DNA of 64,000 nucleotides from Streptomyces griseofuscus (lineage in GTDB: Bacteria; Actinomycetota; Actinomycetes; Streptomycetales; Streptomycetaceae): NCBI RefSeq assembly GCF_014673495.1, contig NZ_CP051006.1, positions 5,890,001 to 5,954,000 of the forward strand, read 5' to 3'. A program made the translations under genes and the position numbers. The notes under the pieces are model-generated. The model ran no database searches and was not told the DNA's origin. It saw only the letters and a list, made by a program, of their open reading frames with translations. Numbering within the stretch: the stretch's first letter is position 1; each line of letters begins with the position of its first letter. Below are positions 40,703-49,817 of this stretch, one piece after another.

Positions 40703-41815
40703 TCAGGCCAGTGGCGGGGGCGGGGCGACGGGCGGCGGGGGCGCCACCGGACGCCGTGCACGTCGTACGGCGAGGACGGCGAGCGCGGCCGCCAGGAGCA
40801 CGGCGAGGCCGCCGACCGTGAGCAGCCAGGCCGGTATCCCGGCGACCCGGTCCAGCTCGTCGTCGTGGATCACCTGCTGGACGGGGGTGTCCGAGGCGGC
40901 CCGGCGCAGTTCGTGGTCGCCGGAGATACGGGCGGGCTGCGGGAACCGCTGGGTGAGCGCGGTCAGGTACGGCGCTCCGTGGGCGAGGGTCCCGAGGGCG
41001 CCGCCGGGGTCGGTGAGGCGGCCCGCGTAGACGGTGCGCGGCGGCGGTCCGCCGATCGCCGTGGCCGGTTCCATGCGGTGCGCGGCGAGGACGTAGAGGC
41101 CCAGCGACTGGGGGGTGGTGGCCAGCCGGGACAGGCGCATCGGGTAGACGGCGCGGTCGGCGGCGAAGGTGAGGTGCAGCGGGTCGAGGGCGCCGCGCAG
41201 GGCGGTGTCCGCGGTGTCGGGGGCGAGGCGGATCGCGACGTACTCCCAGTGCTCGGCCACGTACGGCGCGAGGGCCGTCTTCAGCCGGGCGGGGAGCGTG
41301 AAGCCGTTGGCGCGCAGCCAGGTGTCCAGGGCGGCCGGGTCGGTGGCGGTCAGCCGGGCCACGTCGAACGGGCCGAGGCGCTGGCGTCCGACGACGCCCA
41401 CGGCGGCGCCGGGCCGCGGGGCGGCGGCCGCGGCGCCGTCCGCCCGCTCGTCGAAGGGCCAGTCGCCGTTGCGCGGCCAGAAGTGGGACCGGGTGCGGTG
41501 CACCGGGGCGGCGGCCCGGGCCAGCTGGTCGAAGACGGCGGGGTCCCCGAGGCGGACGGTGGCGCGATGCGGGACGGGCATGATCCAGGCGGCGTTCCGC
41601 GCGTCGCCGCTGACGGTCAGGCGCATGACGATCTGCTCCTGGCGGCCGTCCCAGCGCAGCACGGACTGCTCGTTCGACACGGCGATCCGCTGGGCCGGAT
41701 CCACGACCATCGCGCCGCAGCCACAGGCCCAGGCGGGCGAGATCAGCCAGGTGAGCTGGATGCCGAGGAGTGCGAGGACGACCGAGAGTATTCGTGCGGT
41801 CCTTGGCGTGCGCAA
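40703..41815 (-). CDS. DUF2330 family membrane-anchored exoprotein
   Basis: 370 residues. An N-terminal signal/anchor (ILSVVLALLGIQLTWLISPA) is followed by WACGCGAMVVDPAQ, the Cys-Gly-Cys-Gly start typical of DUF2330, a large extracytoplasmic domain (NAAWIMPVPHRATVRLGDPA) and a C-terminal membrane helix (LLTVGGLAVLLAAALAVLAV) before an Arg/Pro tail. Start: TTG at 41815, which follows GGGGGGAC, is preferred over the GTG at 41845, which has no ribosome site. Function unknown. Confidence 0.82.
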   Translation of the reverse strand: MRTPRTARILSVVLALLGIQLTWLISPAWACGCGAMVVDPAQRIAVSNEQSVLRWDGRQEQIVMRLTVSGDARNAAWIMPVPHRATVRLGDPAVFDQLARAAAPVHRTRSHFWPRNGDWPFDERADGAAAAAPRPGAAVGVVGRQRLGPFDVARLTATDPAALDTWLRANGFTLPARLKTALAPYVAEHWEYVAIRLAPDTADTALRGALDPLHLTFAADRAVYPMRLSRLATTPQSLGLYVLAAHRMEPATAIGGPPPRTVYAGRLTDPGGALGTLAHGAPYLTALTQRFPQPARISGDHELRRAASDTPVQQVIHDDELDRVAGIPAWLLTVGGLAVLLAAALAVLAVRRARRPVAPPPPVAPPPPLA

Positions 41816-41888
41816 TGTCCGTCCCCCCGTTGTGCGGCTACGCACGGTACGGACGAGGGGAGTGAGATCGCGGTTCCCTCAGCAGGGG

Positions 41889-41960
41889 CAGCGCCCCGAA
41901 GGGGCGCGGGGAACTGCGCGATCAGCCACGACGGAACCGCGGCCGGCGACGCACCCGCAC
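41889..41960. repeat. Dispersed intergenic repeat, copy 2
   Basis: CAGCGCCCCGAAGGGGCGCG hairpin followed by GGGAACTGCGCGATCAGCCA and CGACGGAACCGC. Matches copies at 11955-12012 and 53755-53818. Confidence 0.65.
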
Positions 41961-41972
41961 CCCTCTCGGCGA

Positions 41973-43352
41973 TCAGCGACCCTCTACTGCCGGGGCGGAA
42001 CCCGGCAGCGGGCGGCCCGCCGTCTCCGACATCCGCCACACCGCGAACCCGCCGATCACGGCCGCGGCCATCATGTAGTACGCGGGCATCATCATGTTGC
42101 CCGTCGCCCCGATCAGCGCCGTCACCACCAGCGGCGTCGTCCCGCCGAACAGCGACACGGAGACGTTGAACCCGATGGACAGCGACCCGTACCGCACCCG
42201 CGTCGGGAAGAGCGCGGGCAGCGCGGCCGGCATCGCCGCCGTGAAGCAGACCAGCAGCAGACCCAGCGCGCCCATGCCGAGCGCCACCGCGAGCAGGCTG
42301 CCCTGGCGGATCAGCAGCAGCGCCGGGACGGAGAGGAACAGGAAGCCCGCACAGCCCGCCGCGATCACCGGGCGGCGGCCGATCCGGTCGGTCAGCGCAC
42401 CGGCGAACGGCTGGACGATCATCATCAGCGCCATCACGCCGAGCACCACGAGCAGGCCGTGCGTCTCGTCGTACTTCAGCTCACTGGTGAGATAGCTCGG
42501 CATGTACGACAGCAGCATGTAGTCGGTGACGTTGAAGACCAGCACCAGACCCACGCACAGCAGCAGCGCCCTCCACTGGCCCGCCACCATCTCCCGCAGC
42601 GGCACCTTCGGGCGCTCCGCCTCCGCCTTCTCGACCTCCGCCGCGAACGCCGGGGTCTCCTCCAGGCGCATCCGCAGATACAGGCCGATGACGCCCATCG
42701 GACCGGCGATCAGGAACGGGACGCGCCAGCCCCAGGAGAGCAGGTCGGCCGAGGACAGCAGCGCCGTCATCAGCGTCACCAGACCCGCGCCGCCGATGTA
42801 CCCCGCGAGCGTGCCGAACTCCAGCCAGCTGCCGAAGAAGCCGCGCCTCTTGTCGGGGGCGTACTCGGCGATGAAGGTCGAGGCGCCGGCGTACTCGCCA
42901 CCGGTGGAGAAGCCCTGCACCAGCCGGGCCGCGAGCAGCAGCAGCGGCGCGCCCACGCCGATCGAGCCGTAGGAGGGGATCAGACCGATCGCGAACGTGC
43001 CCGCCGCCATCATGATCATGGTGAGCGCGAGGACCTTCTGCCGGCCCACCCGGTCGCCGAGCGGGCCGAAGACCATGCCGCCGAGCGGGCGCACCAGGAA
43101 CGCCGCCGCGAAGGCGCCGAACGTCGACAGCAGCTGGGCCGTCGGGTTGCCGGACGGGAAGAAGACCTTGCCGAGGGTGACCGCGATGTAGCTGTAGACA
43201 CCGAAGTCGAACCATTCCATGGCATTGCCGAGCGCGGCCGCCTTCACGGCGCGCTTGACCAGCGCGGGATCGGTGACGGTGACGTCGCGGGCGGCCGCCG
43301 GAGCGGCCCCGCGGGCCTTCAGCTGGGGAGTGACGGCTGTGACGGTCGCCAA
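41973..43352 (-). CDS. MHS-family MFS transporter (ProP-like)
   Basis: 459 residues, 12 membrane helices. AALGNAMEWFDFGVYSYIAV, RPLGGMVFGPLGDRVGRQKV (MFS motif A) and LVQGFSTGGEYAGASTFIAE are signatures of the metabolite:H+ symporter family (ProP, KgtP, ShiA). The start is a TTG at 43352 (MATVTAVTPQLKARG), the best fit upstream of the family region. Likely imports an organic acid, proline or betaine; the substrate is not deducible. Confidence 0.9.
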   Translation of the reverse strand: MATVTAVTPQLKARGAAPAAARDVTVTDPALVKRAVKAAALGNAMEWFDFGVYSYIAVTLGKVFFPSGNPTAQLLSTFGAFAAAFLVRPLGGMVFGPLGDRVGRQKVLALTMIMMAAGTFAIGLIPSYGSIGVGAPLLLLAARLVQGFSTGGEYAGASTFIAEYAPDKRRGFFGSWLEFGTLAGYIGGAGLVTLMTALLSSADLLSWGWRVPFLIAGPMGVIGLYLRMRLEETPAFAAEVEKAEAERPKVPLREMVAGQWRALLLCVGLVLVFNVTDYMLLSYMPSYLTSELKYDETHGLLVVLGVMALMMIVQPFAGALTDRIGRRPVIAAGCAGFLFLSVPALLLIRQGSLLAVALGMGALGLLLVCFTAAMPAALPALFPTRVRYGSLSIGFNVSVSLFGGTTPLVVTALIGATGNMMMPAYYMMAAAVIGGFAVWRMSETAGRPLPGSAPAVEGR

Positions 43353-43763
43353 AACGGGGCTCGCCTGCCTTTCGTCGGGGACAAGGACGCGGCCCCCGAC
43401 GACAGCGCGGGAACGCCTGACGTGCGCAGGGCCGAAAATCGACCATAGGCGCGGATTGCGCCATTACGTATCGCGCACGGATGCGTGCATAGTGCAGCTA
43501 AAGGGCGCGTCAACAGGTAACTCTGCCCGCTCGTGACCGGCCGATCCGCGCCCCCGCTGTGATGCTTCTCGCGCCCCCGCACGGCAACCGCAACCCCCGC
43601 GCACTATCGTCATCCGGGCAAAAGGGGAGCGGGCGCCAGGTGAACCGGGGGTTGCCTGCGTCCCCTTCCGGGGGGTCTGCGAGCCTCGTAGGGTTGCGCA
43701 GAGGTGACCCGGCGTGCACGACGCACGGCCGGGACGAAAAACGGGGCGGGAGGCCGACGCGGC
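43353..43763. other. Divergent intergenic region, no gene seen
   Basis: 411 bases between the MHS transporter and the glycosyltransferase-PAP2 gene. It should contain both promoters. I see only an imperfect palindrome GCACGGATGCGTGC near 43477 and no ORF, RNA or repeat that I can support. If the alternative GTG at 43704 is the start of the plus-strand gene, the gap is shorter. Confidence 0.5.
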
Positions 43764-45791
43764 GTGGCGAACGTGGAACACGGTGGGGGACCGGGGGAGG
43801 GCTTCGGGACGCCGGACGCCGAAGGACGGCTGCGCGCGGCGCGGCTCGCGCTGTGGGCGGTGGCCGCGATCCTCGCGGTCCGCCAGCTGACCGCCGTCCT
43901 CACCACCCCGAGCGGCAAACGCCTGACCGATCTGGAGACCTGGGTCGGCCCGAACGGCGTGCTGCACGTCAAGGGCTCCCTGTACGACTCCACGCAGTTC
44001 ACCGGCACCCCCTTCGCCGGGCTCGTGCTCAAGCCGCTCACCCGGGCCGCGGAGGCCGCCCTCGGCTGGAGCTGGACCTTCGCCACCCTGCTGCTGGTGG
44101 TCGCGCTCGGCATGATCGCCGCCCGCGCGCTGCCCCAGCCGGTGAGCCGGCGCACCTCCCTGCTGGCCGCGCCGGTCGCCATCAGCCTGCTGATGCTCTC
44201 GCTGCCGGTGCGCAACGCGCTCTGGCTCGGGCAGACCAGCATCATCCCGGTACTGCTGGTCCTGCTCGGCTGCTTCACCGTCCGCGGGGAACGGGCCAGT
44301 GGGCTGTGCCTGGGCCTGGCCGCGGCGCTCCAGCCCACCGTGCTCCTGTTCGTACCGCTGCTGTGGTTCACCGGCCGCCGCCGGGCCGCCCTCAGCGGTG
44401 CCGGCACCTTCGCCGCGCTGACCGCGCTCGCCTGGGCCGCGCTGCCGCACGACTCGGTCACCTACTGGCTCCAGCACACGGCAGGAGTCGGCCTCGGCGG
44501 CAAGGCCGACGCCCTCGGCAACCAGTCCCTGCACGGCGCCCTGCTCCGCCTCGGCCTCACCGGGCCGCTGGAGATCACGCTGTTCCTGCTGCTCGGCGCG
44601 GCCGTCTCCGTCCTCGCCCTGCGCCGCGCGGTCCGCTACGCGCGGGACGGGCAGCTGCTGCTCGCCGTGGCGATCACCGGCTGCGCCGCGGTCGCCGTCT
44701 CGCCCACCACCTGGCAGCACCAGCTGCTGTGGCTGCTGCTCGCGGTGGTCGGCCGGGTCGGCCGCCGGGCCTCGGACCGCAGCGTGTGGCCGGTCGCGGT
44801 GGTGCTGGTGATGACCCTGCCGGCGAAGATGATGCTGCCGAACACCCCCGCGCTGTACGCCCTGCGCGACGACCTGGTGCTGGTCGCGGCGCTGGCCGCC
44901 GCCGTCGCCGTACCGTTCCTGTCCCGCAGCTCGCCGTACTACCAGGAGCCCGTACCCACCGAGTACGCCCCCGCGGTCCCCGCCCGCTTCCGGGGCATCC
45001 CGCTGCTGCCCTTCCTGCGCCGGGTCCTCACCCGCCCGAACCTTCTGCTCGAGCTGCTGCTGATCCGGGTCGTGTACGCCGCGTACGCGCGGGTCCGGCT
45101 GGCCGCGGGCGCGAGCGGGGACGACCAGGGGCGGGCGAGGGCGGAACACCACGGGCGGATGGTGTTCGACACCGAGCGGTTCCTGCACATAGACATCGAG
45201 CACTGGCTCAACCACACGGTGGCGGGGATCGGCTGGCTGCGGGACTTCTTCGACTTCTACTACGAGTCCTTCCACTTCGTGCTGCCGCTCACGGTCCTCG
45301 CGGTCCTGTACTGGCGCCGCCCGGTCGACTATCGCTGGGCCCGCACCTCCCTCGGCTTCGCCACCTTCCTCGCCCTGATCGGCTTCTGGCTCTTCCCGCT
45401 GGCCCCGCCGCGGCTGATGCCGGGCCTCGGCTTCATCGACACCGTGCACGGCGCGCAGGACCTCGCCCACCCGGACTACGGCGCGATGACGGCCCTCACC
45501 AACCAGTACGCGGCGATGCCGTCCCTGCACTTCGGCTGGTCCCTGTGGTGCGGTGTCGTGATCGTGGTCCTCGCCCCCAAGTGGTGGATGAAGGCCCTCG
45601 GTCTGCTGCACCCCCTGTGCACCATCACCGCCATCCTCGCCACCGCCAATCACTGGGTCCTCGACGCGGTCGGCGGCGCCGTGGTGGTCACCGCGGGCTT
45701 CGCCCTGTCGTACGTCGTCCAGGGGCCGCGCACGGCCCGGGCCCCGGCGCTCGACGCGGCGGGGCTGATGGAACCGGTGCCGGTGAAGTAG
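43764..45791 (+). CDS. Bifunctional membrane protein: GT87-like glycosyltransferase + PAP2 phosphatase/inositolphosphotransferase
   Basis: 675 residues. N-terminal ~400 residues: about ten helices of a DUF2029/GT87-type mannosyltransferase (LETWVGPNGVLHVKGSLYDS with the Asp/Glu near the first loop, WLGQTSIIPVLLVLLGCF, AALQPTVLLFVPLLWF). C-terminal ~250 residues: PAP2/AUR1-like with FPLAPPRLMPG, YAAMPSLHFGWSLW and TANHWVLDAVGG (the PSxH and NHxxxD motifs). GTG 43764 follows GGGAGG; GTG 43704 is possible. Probably builds a mannosylated phosphoinositide-type lipid at the outer face. The product is inferred only. Confidence 0.82.
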   Translation: MANVEHGGGPGEGFGTPDAEGRLRAARLALWAVAAILAVRQLTAVLTTPSGKRLTDLETWVGPNGVLHVKGSLYDSTQFTGTPFAGLVLKPLTRAAEAALGWSWTFATLLLVVALGMIAARALPQPVSRRTSLLAAPVAISLLMLSLPVRNALWLGQTSIIPVLLVLLGCFTVRGERASGLCLGLAAALQPTVLLFVPLLWFTGRRRAALSGAGTFAALTALAWAALPHDSVTYWLQHTAGVGLGGKADALGNQSLHGALLRLGLTGPLEITLFLLLGAAVSVLALRRAVRYARDGQLLLAVAITGCAAVAVSPTTWQHQLLWLLLAVVGRVGRRASDRSVWPVAVVLVMTLPAKMMLPNTPALYALRDDLVLVAALAAAVAVPFLSRSSPYYQEPVPTEYAPAVPARFRGIPLLPFLRRVLTRPNLLLELLLIRVVYAAYARVRLAAGASGDDQGRARAEHHGRMVFDTERFLHIDIEHWLNHTVAGIGWLRDFFDFYYESFHFVLPLTVLAVLYWRRPVDYRWARTSLGFATFLALIGFWLFPLAPPRLMPGLGFIDTVHGAQDLAHPDYGAMTALTNQYAAMPSLHFGWSLWCGVVIVVLAPKWWMKALGLLHPLCTITAILATANHWVLDAVGGAVVVTAGFALSYVVQGPRTARAPALDAAGLMEPVPVK

Positions 45792-45813
45792 GGCGACGGG
45801 GGCGGCCGGGGCC

Positions 45814-45834
45814 GCCGGGACGCGCCCGGCGGTC
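45814..45834. terminator. Short bidirectional hairpin between convergent genes
   Basis: CCGCCGGG-ACGCG-CCCGGCGG stem-loop in the 45-base gap between the PAP2 fusion and the thiolase gene ends. Confidence 0.45.
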
Positions 45835-45836
45835 CG

Positions 45837-47006
45837 CTACAGGCGCTGGATGATCGTGCCGGTCGCCAGGCCGCCCCCCGCGCACATCGTGATCAGCGCG
45901 AACTCCTTGTCGGTGCGCTCCAGTTCATGCAGTGCCGTGGTGATCAGACGGGCGCCCGTCGAGCCGACCGGGTGGCCGAGCGCGATCGCGCCGCCGTTGA
46001 CATTGACCTTCGCGAGGTCCTGTTCGAAGACCTGCGCCCAGCTCAGCACCACCGACGCGAACGCCTCGTTGATCTCCACCAGGTCGATGTCCTTCAGTGA
46101 CATCCCCGCCTTGCCCAGCACCGCCCGGGTCGCGTCGATCGGCCCGTCGAGATGGAAGTGCGGGTCGGCGCCCACCAGCGCCTGCGCGACGATCCGCGCC
46201 CGGGGCTTCAGCTTCAGCGCGCGGGCCATCCGCTTGGACGCCCACATGATCGCGGCCGAACCGTCCGAGATCTGCGAGGAGTTGCCCGCCGTGTGCACCG
46301 CGGTCGGCATCACCGGCTTGAGCCGGGCCAGCGCCTCCAGGGAGGTGTCCCGCAGCCCCTCGTCCCTGTCGACCAGGCGCCACATGCCCTGCCCCGCGTA
46401 CTGCTCCTCCTCCGTGGTGGGCACCTGCACCGCGAACGTCTCCCGCTTGAAGCGCTCCTCCGCCCAGGCGAGCGCCGCCCGCTCCTGGGACAGCAGTCCG
46501 AACGCGTCCACGTCCGCGCGCGTCAGCCCCCGATGACGCGCGATCCGCTCGGCCGCCTCGAACTGGTTGGGCAGATCGACGTTCCACTCGTCGGGGAAGG
46601 GCTTGCCCGGCCCGTGCTTGGAGCCGGAGCCCAGCGGCACCCGGGACATCGCCTCCACACCGCAGCTGATGCCGACGTCGATGACGCCCGCCGCGACCAT
46701 GTTGGCCACCATGTGCGACGCCTGCTGCGAGGACCCGCACTGGCAGTCCACGGTCGTCGCGGCGGTCTCGTACGGCAGCCCCACGGTCAGCCAGGCGGTG
46801 CGCGCGGGGTTCATGGACTGCTCGCCGGCATGGGTCACCGTGCCGCCGACGATCTGCTCGACCGCGTCGGCGGGAATGCCGGTACGGCCGAGGAGCTCAC
46901 GGTAGGTCTCGCCCAGCAGATAGGCGGGGTGCAGGTTGGCGAGCGCGCCGCCGCGCTTGCCGATCGGGGTTCGGACGGCTTCGACGATCACGGGTTCCGC
47001 GGCCAT
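45837..47006 (-). CDS. Acetyl-CoA acetyltransferase / 3-ketoacyl-CoA thiolase
   Basis: 389 residues. Catalytic Cys90 in VDCQCGSSQQA, His in NGGAIALGHPVGSTGAR and the second Cys in TMCAGGGLATG are all present. ATG at 47006 follows GGAGAGGA. It cleaves a 3-ketoacyl-CoA to acetyl-CoA in the last step of beta-oxidation, or the reverse. Divergent from the P450 gene across a KstR-like palindrome, which suggests lipid or steroid side-chain degradation, though a general fatty-acid role cannot be excluded. Confidence 0.93.
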   Translation of the reverse strand: MAAEPVIVEAVRTPIGKRGGALANLHPAYLLGETYRELLGRTGIPADAVEQIVGGTVTHAGEQSMNPARTAWLTVGLPYETAATTVDCQCGSSQQASHMVANMVAAGVIDVGISCGVEAMSRVPLGSGSKHGPGKPFPDEWNVDLPNQFEAAERIARHRGLTRADVDAFGLLSQERAALAWAEERFKRETFAVQVPTTEEEQYAGQGMWRLVDRDEGLRDTSLEALARLKPVMPTAVHTAGNSSQISDGSAAIMWASKRMARALKLKPRARIVAQALVGADPHFHLDGPIDATRAVLGKAGMSLKDIDLVEINEAFASVVLSWAQVFEQDLAKVNVNGGAIALGHPVGSTGARLITTALHELERTDKEFALITMCAGGGLATGTIIQRL

Positions 47007-47040
47007 GCGTGCGGGTCCTCTCCGAGGGGGGCGCTCCTCC

Positions 47041-47064
47041 AGAACTAGAACGCGTACTAGTTCT
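47041..47064. promoter_or_regulatory. KstR-like palindromic operator
   Basis: Arms AGAACTAG (47041-47048) and CTAGTTCT (47057-47064) around AACGCGTA. The inner TAGAACGCGTACTA (47046-47059) differs from the KstR motif TnnAACnnGTTnnA at one position. It lies 35 bases upstream of the thiolase start, in its promoter zone; TetR-family repressors of acyl-CoA genes use such sites. Confidence 0.65.
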
Positions 47065-47277
47065 GTGGTGCAGTCTGGGGACGTGTCGTACGTCACCGCA
47101 AGGGGCGTGCAGTCGCCGAAGTCGTGATCTGCACGAATTCCGCACGGATTGGCCGGACCTCGCCCCTTGCCACTTCTGGAACCCGTTATTACGTTCGGGG
47201 ACATCAGCTGATGGTTCGTCAGATATCTCTTCGGATGTCTCGTCAGATCCCCGCGGAATGGATGGCTGGAGCCGCCG

Positions 47278-48513
47278 ATGCACTGCCCCGCGCTGCCCGA
47301 CGGGTTCGACTTCACCGACCCCGACCTGCTGCACCACCGTGTGCCCCTGCCGGAGTTCGCCGAGCTGCGCCGCGCCGAGCCGGTCCGCTGGATACCGCAA
47401 CCGCACGGCATCGCCGGATTCGCCGACACCGGCTACTGGGCCGTGACCCGGCACGCGGACGTCAGGCACGTCTCCACCCACCCGGAGCTGTTCTCCTCCT
47501 TCCTCAACACCGCCGTCATCCGCTTCAACGAGCACATCTCACGCGACGCCATCGATGTGCAGCGGCTGATCCTGCTCAACATGGATCCCCCGGAACATAC
47601 GCGGGTACGGCAGATCGTGCAGCGCGGCTTCACGCCACGCTCGATCCGCGCCCTTCAGGACCGGCTGCGCGCCCGCGCCGAGGCGATCGTCGGCGCGGCC
47701 CGCACCCGCACGGAGCCCTTCGACTTCGTCACCGAGGTCGCCTGCGAACTGCCGCTCCAGGCCATCGCCGAGCTGATCGGGGTGCCCCAGGAGGACCGGA
47801 CGAAGATCTTCGACTGGTCGAACAAGATGATCGCCTACGACGACCCCGAGTACGCCATCACCGAGGAGATCGGCGCCCGGTCCGCGGCCGAGATCATCTC
47901 CTACGCGATGAACATGGCCGCAGAACGCAAGCGCTGCCCGGCCCGGGACATCGTCACCACGCTGGTCGCGGCGGAGGACGAGGGCAACCTGAGCTCCGAC
48001 GAGTTCGGCTTCTTCGTGCTGATGCTCGCGGTCGCCGGCAACGAGACGACGCGCAACGCCATCACCCACGGCATGCACGCCTTCCTCACCCACCCCGAGC
48101 AGTGGGACCTCTTCCGGCGGGAGCGCCCGGCGACCACGGCCGAGGAGATCGTGCGCTGGGCGACCCCGGTCAACTCCTTCCAGCGCACGGCCACCCAGGA
48201 CACCGAACTCGGCGGGGCGCTCATCAGGAAGGGTGACCGGGTGGGCCTCTTCTACGCCTCCGCCAACCACGACCCGGCCGTCTTCACCGACCCCGAGTCC
48301 TTCGACATCACCCGCGACCCCAACCCCCACCTCGGCTTCGGCGGCGGCGGACCCCACTACTGCCTGGGCAAGTCCCTCGCCGTCCTGGAGATCGACCTCA
48401 TCTTCCACGCCATCGCCGACGCGATGCCGGGCCTCAGGCTGGTCGACGCCCCGCGCCGGCTGCGCTCGGCCTGGATCAACGGCATCAAGCAGCTTCAGGT
48501 GACCACCGGCTGA
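47278..48513 (+). CDS. Cytochrome P450, CYP125-like
   Basis: 411 residues. The haem-binding loop is HLGFGGGGPHYCLGKSLAVL (Cys362 ligand); the I-helix is VLMLAVAGNETTRNAITHGM; EEIVRW gives the ExxR motif in EEIVRWATPV. The GGGGPHYCLGK loop and the NxxAGNETTRN helix are those of the CYP125/CYP124 sterol-oxidising group as I remember it. It hydroxylates the terminal carbon of a sterol or fatty acyl side chain, with ferredoxin partners not seen here. ATG at 47278. Divergent from the thiolase. Confidence 0.88.
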   Translation: MHCPALPDGFDFTDPDLLHHRVPLPEFAELRRAEPVRWIPQPHGIAGFADTGYWAVTRHADVRHVSTHPELFSSFLNTAVIRFNEHISRDAIDVQRLILLNMDPPEHTRVRQIVQRGFTPRSIRALQDRLRARAEAIVGAARTRTEPFDFVTEVACELPLQAIAELIGVPQEDRTKIFDWSNKMIAYDDPEYAITEEIGARSAAEIISYAMNMAAERKRCPARDIVTTLVAAEDEGNLSSDEFGFFVLMLAVAGNETTRNAITHGMHAFLTHPEQWDLFRRERPATTAEEIVRWATPVNSFQRTATQDTELGGALIRKGDRVGLFYASANHDPAVFTDPESFDITRDPNPHLGFGGGGPHYCLGKSLAVLEIDLIFHAIADAMPGLRLVDAPRRLRSAWINGIKQLQVTTG

Positions 48514-48542
48514 CGGACGTCACTCGCTGCCTTCGGCGGTCG

Positions 48543-49268
48543 TCACTCCTTACCGGAGGCGGACACCGCGAGCACCGCCGAGGCGAGGGCCGCGATCAGC
48601 AGCGGGATGCCCAGGCCGTGGTGCAGCACCAGCCAGGCGCCGAGGAAGGCGCCGCCGAGCATGGCGACCACCGAGGCGGTACGGCGCGGGGAACGGTGCC
48701 CCGTGCCGTTGCCGAGGCGGGAATCGGCGGCCAGCCCGGTCAGAGTCATCGTCAGCACCGTGGTCGTCAGATCGGGGACCCCGAGCTTGCGGACCGTCGC
48801 ATTGCGCACGCCCATCGCGAAGGCGGTGAGGGCGATGAGGGCGTAGACCGTGCCGGTGCGGTCCGGCCAGCCGAAGGCGGCCGCCGCCGACAGCCCCACC
48901 AGGACCGCCTCGGCCGCCAGTGTCAGCCGTGCCCAGCGGCGCCGGGACCCGCCCCCGAACCGGGTCGCCACCCGGCCGCCCGCCACCGCGCCGAGCAGGA
49001 AGCAGCACAGCGAGGTCGCGGTGCGCGGCACCGAGAAACCGGGCGCCCCGGCCGCCGCGAAGCCCAGCACCACCACATTGCCGGTCATGTTCGCCGTGAA
49101 GACCCGGCCAAGGCCCAGATAGCTGACGGCGTCGATCAGGCCGCTCACCACGGTCAGCGTGATCAGTACGAGCACCAGCCGCAGCCCGCGCGCCTCCGGA
49201 TCCGGCGCGGGGTCCGCCCCGGATCCGGAGACGGGCGGCGTGGTCGGGGGTGTCGGTGGTGTCGTCAC
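48543..49268 (-). CDS. DUF1275 (YoaK-like) membrane protein
   Basis: 241 residues. GTG at 49268 follows GGAGGAACC. About six membrane helices: LVLVLITLTVVSGLIDAVSY, LGLGRVFTANMTGNVVVLGF (the conserved F-x-x-NMTGN motif), ALIALTAFAMGVRNATVRKL and DLTTTVLTMTLTGLAADSRL are signatures. A Pro/Ser/Asp-rich tail precedes the first helix. Function unknown. Confidence 0.9.
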   Translation of the reverse strand: MTTPPTPPTTPPVSGSGADPAPDPEARGLRLVLVLITLTVVSGLIDAVSYLGLGRVFTANMTGNVVVLGFAAAGAPGFSVPRTATSLCCFLLGAVAGGRVATRFGGGSRRRWARLTLAAEAVLVGLSAAAAFGWPDRTGTVYALIALTAFAMGVRNATVRKLGVPDLTTTVLTMTLTGLAADSRLGNGTGHRSPRRTASVVAMLGGAFLGAWLVLHHGLGIPLLIAALASAVLAVSASGKE

Positions 49269-49345
49269 GGTTCCTCCGGTGCGCCGGGCGGACGGGGGCG
49301 GGGACCACTTCACCACGCGCCGCCCGGCAATGCCCGGACATGCGG

Positions 49346-49379
49346 AAAGCACCCTCGCCGAGCGGGGCGAGGGTGCTTT
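49346..49379 (-). terminator. Terminator after the transglycosylase gene
   Basis: 14-bp stem AAAGCACCCTCGCC (49346-49359) / GGCGAGGGTGCTTT (49366-49379), 6-base loop, 28 bases past the minus-strand stop of the transglycosylase gene. Confidence 0.8.
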
Positions 49380-49406
49380 GCGAGGTTCCGGCTACCGGGG
49401 GTCGGC

Positions 49407-49817
49407 TCAGTACCAGTGGTTGGTCTGCCAGAAGGCCCAGGCCTTGGCGGGGCTGCCGTAGCGGGAGTTCATGTAGTCCAGGCCCCACTTGATCTGGGTG
49501 GCCGGGTTGGTCTTCCAGTCGGCGCCCGCGGACGCCATCTTCGAACCCGGCAGCGCCTGGACCAGGCCGTAGGCGCCGGAGGAGGCGTTGGTGGCGCTCG
49601 GGTTCCAGCCGCTCTCGCGCTGGACGATCTGGCTGAACGCGTTGAACTGCGCGGCGTCCGGGATCATCTTGTGCGCGATCGCCTGGGCCGAGGAGGCCGA
49701 GGCCGGGGCGGCGGCCTGGGCGGGGGCGGCGGACAGCGCCATACCGGCGGTGGCGGCGGCCACGGCGGCGACGGTGAGGGCCTTCTTCGGGGAAGCGATG
49801 CGGCGGATGACGGACAC
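49407..49817 (-). CDS. Secreted lytic-transglycosylase (SLT) domain protein
   Basis: 136 residues. GTG at 49817 begins MSVIRRIASPKKALTVAAVA, a signal peptide cleaved after AQA (about residue 35). The catalytic region AFSQIVQRESGWNPSATNAS (Glu is the acid), SGAYGLVQALPGSK, IKWGLDYMNSRYGSPAKAWA and FWQTNHWY is the compact SLT domain seen in many Streptomyces. It cleaves the glycan strand of peptidoglycan outside the cell. It has its own long leader upstream, possibly a riboswitch. Confidence 0.92.
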   Translation of the reverse strand: MSVIRRIASPKKALTVAAVAAATAGMALSAAPAQAAAPASASSAQAIAHKMIPDAAQFNAFSQIVQRESGWNPSATNASSGAYGLVQALPGSKMASAGADWKTNPATQIKWGLDYMNSRYGSPAKAWAFWQTNHWY

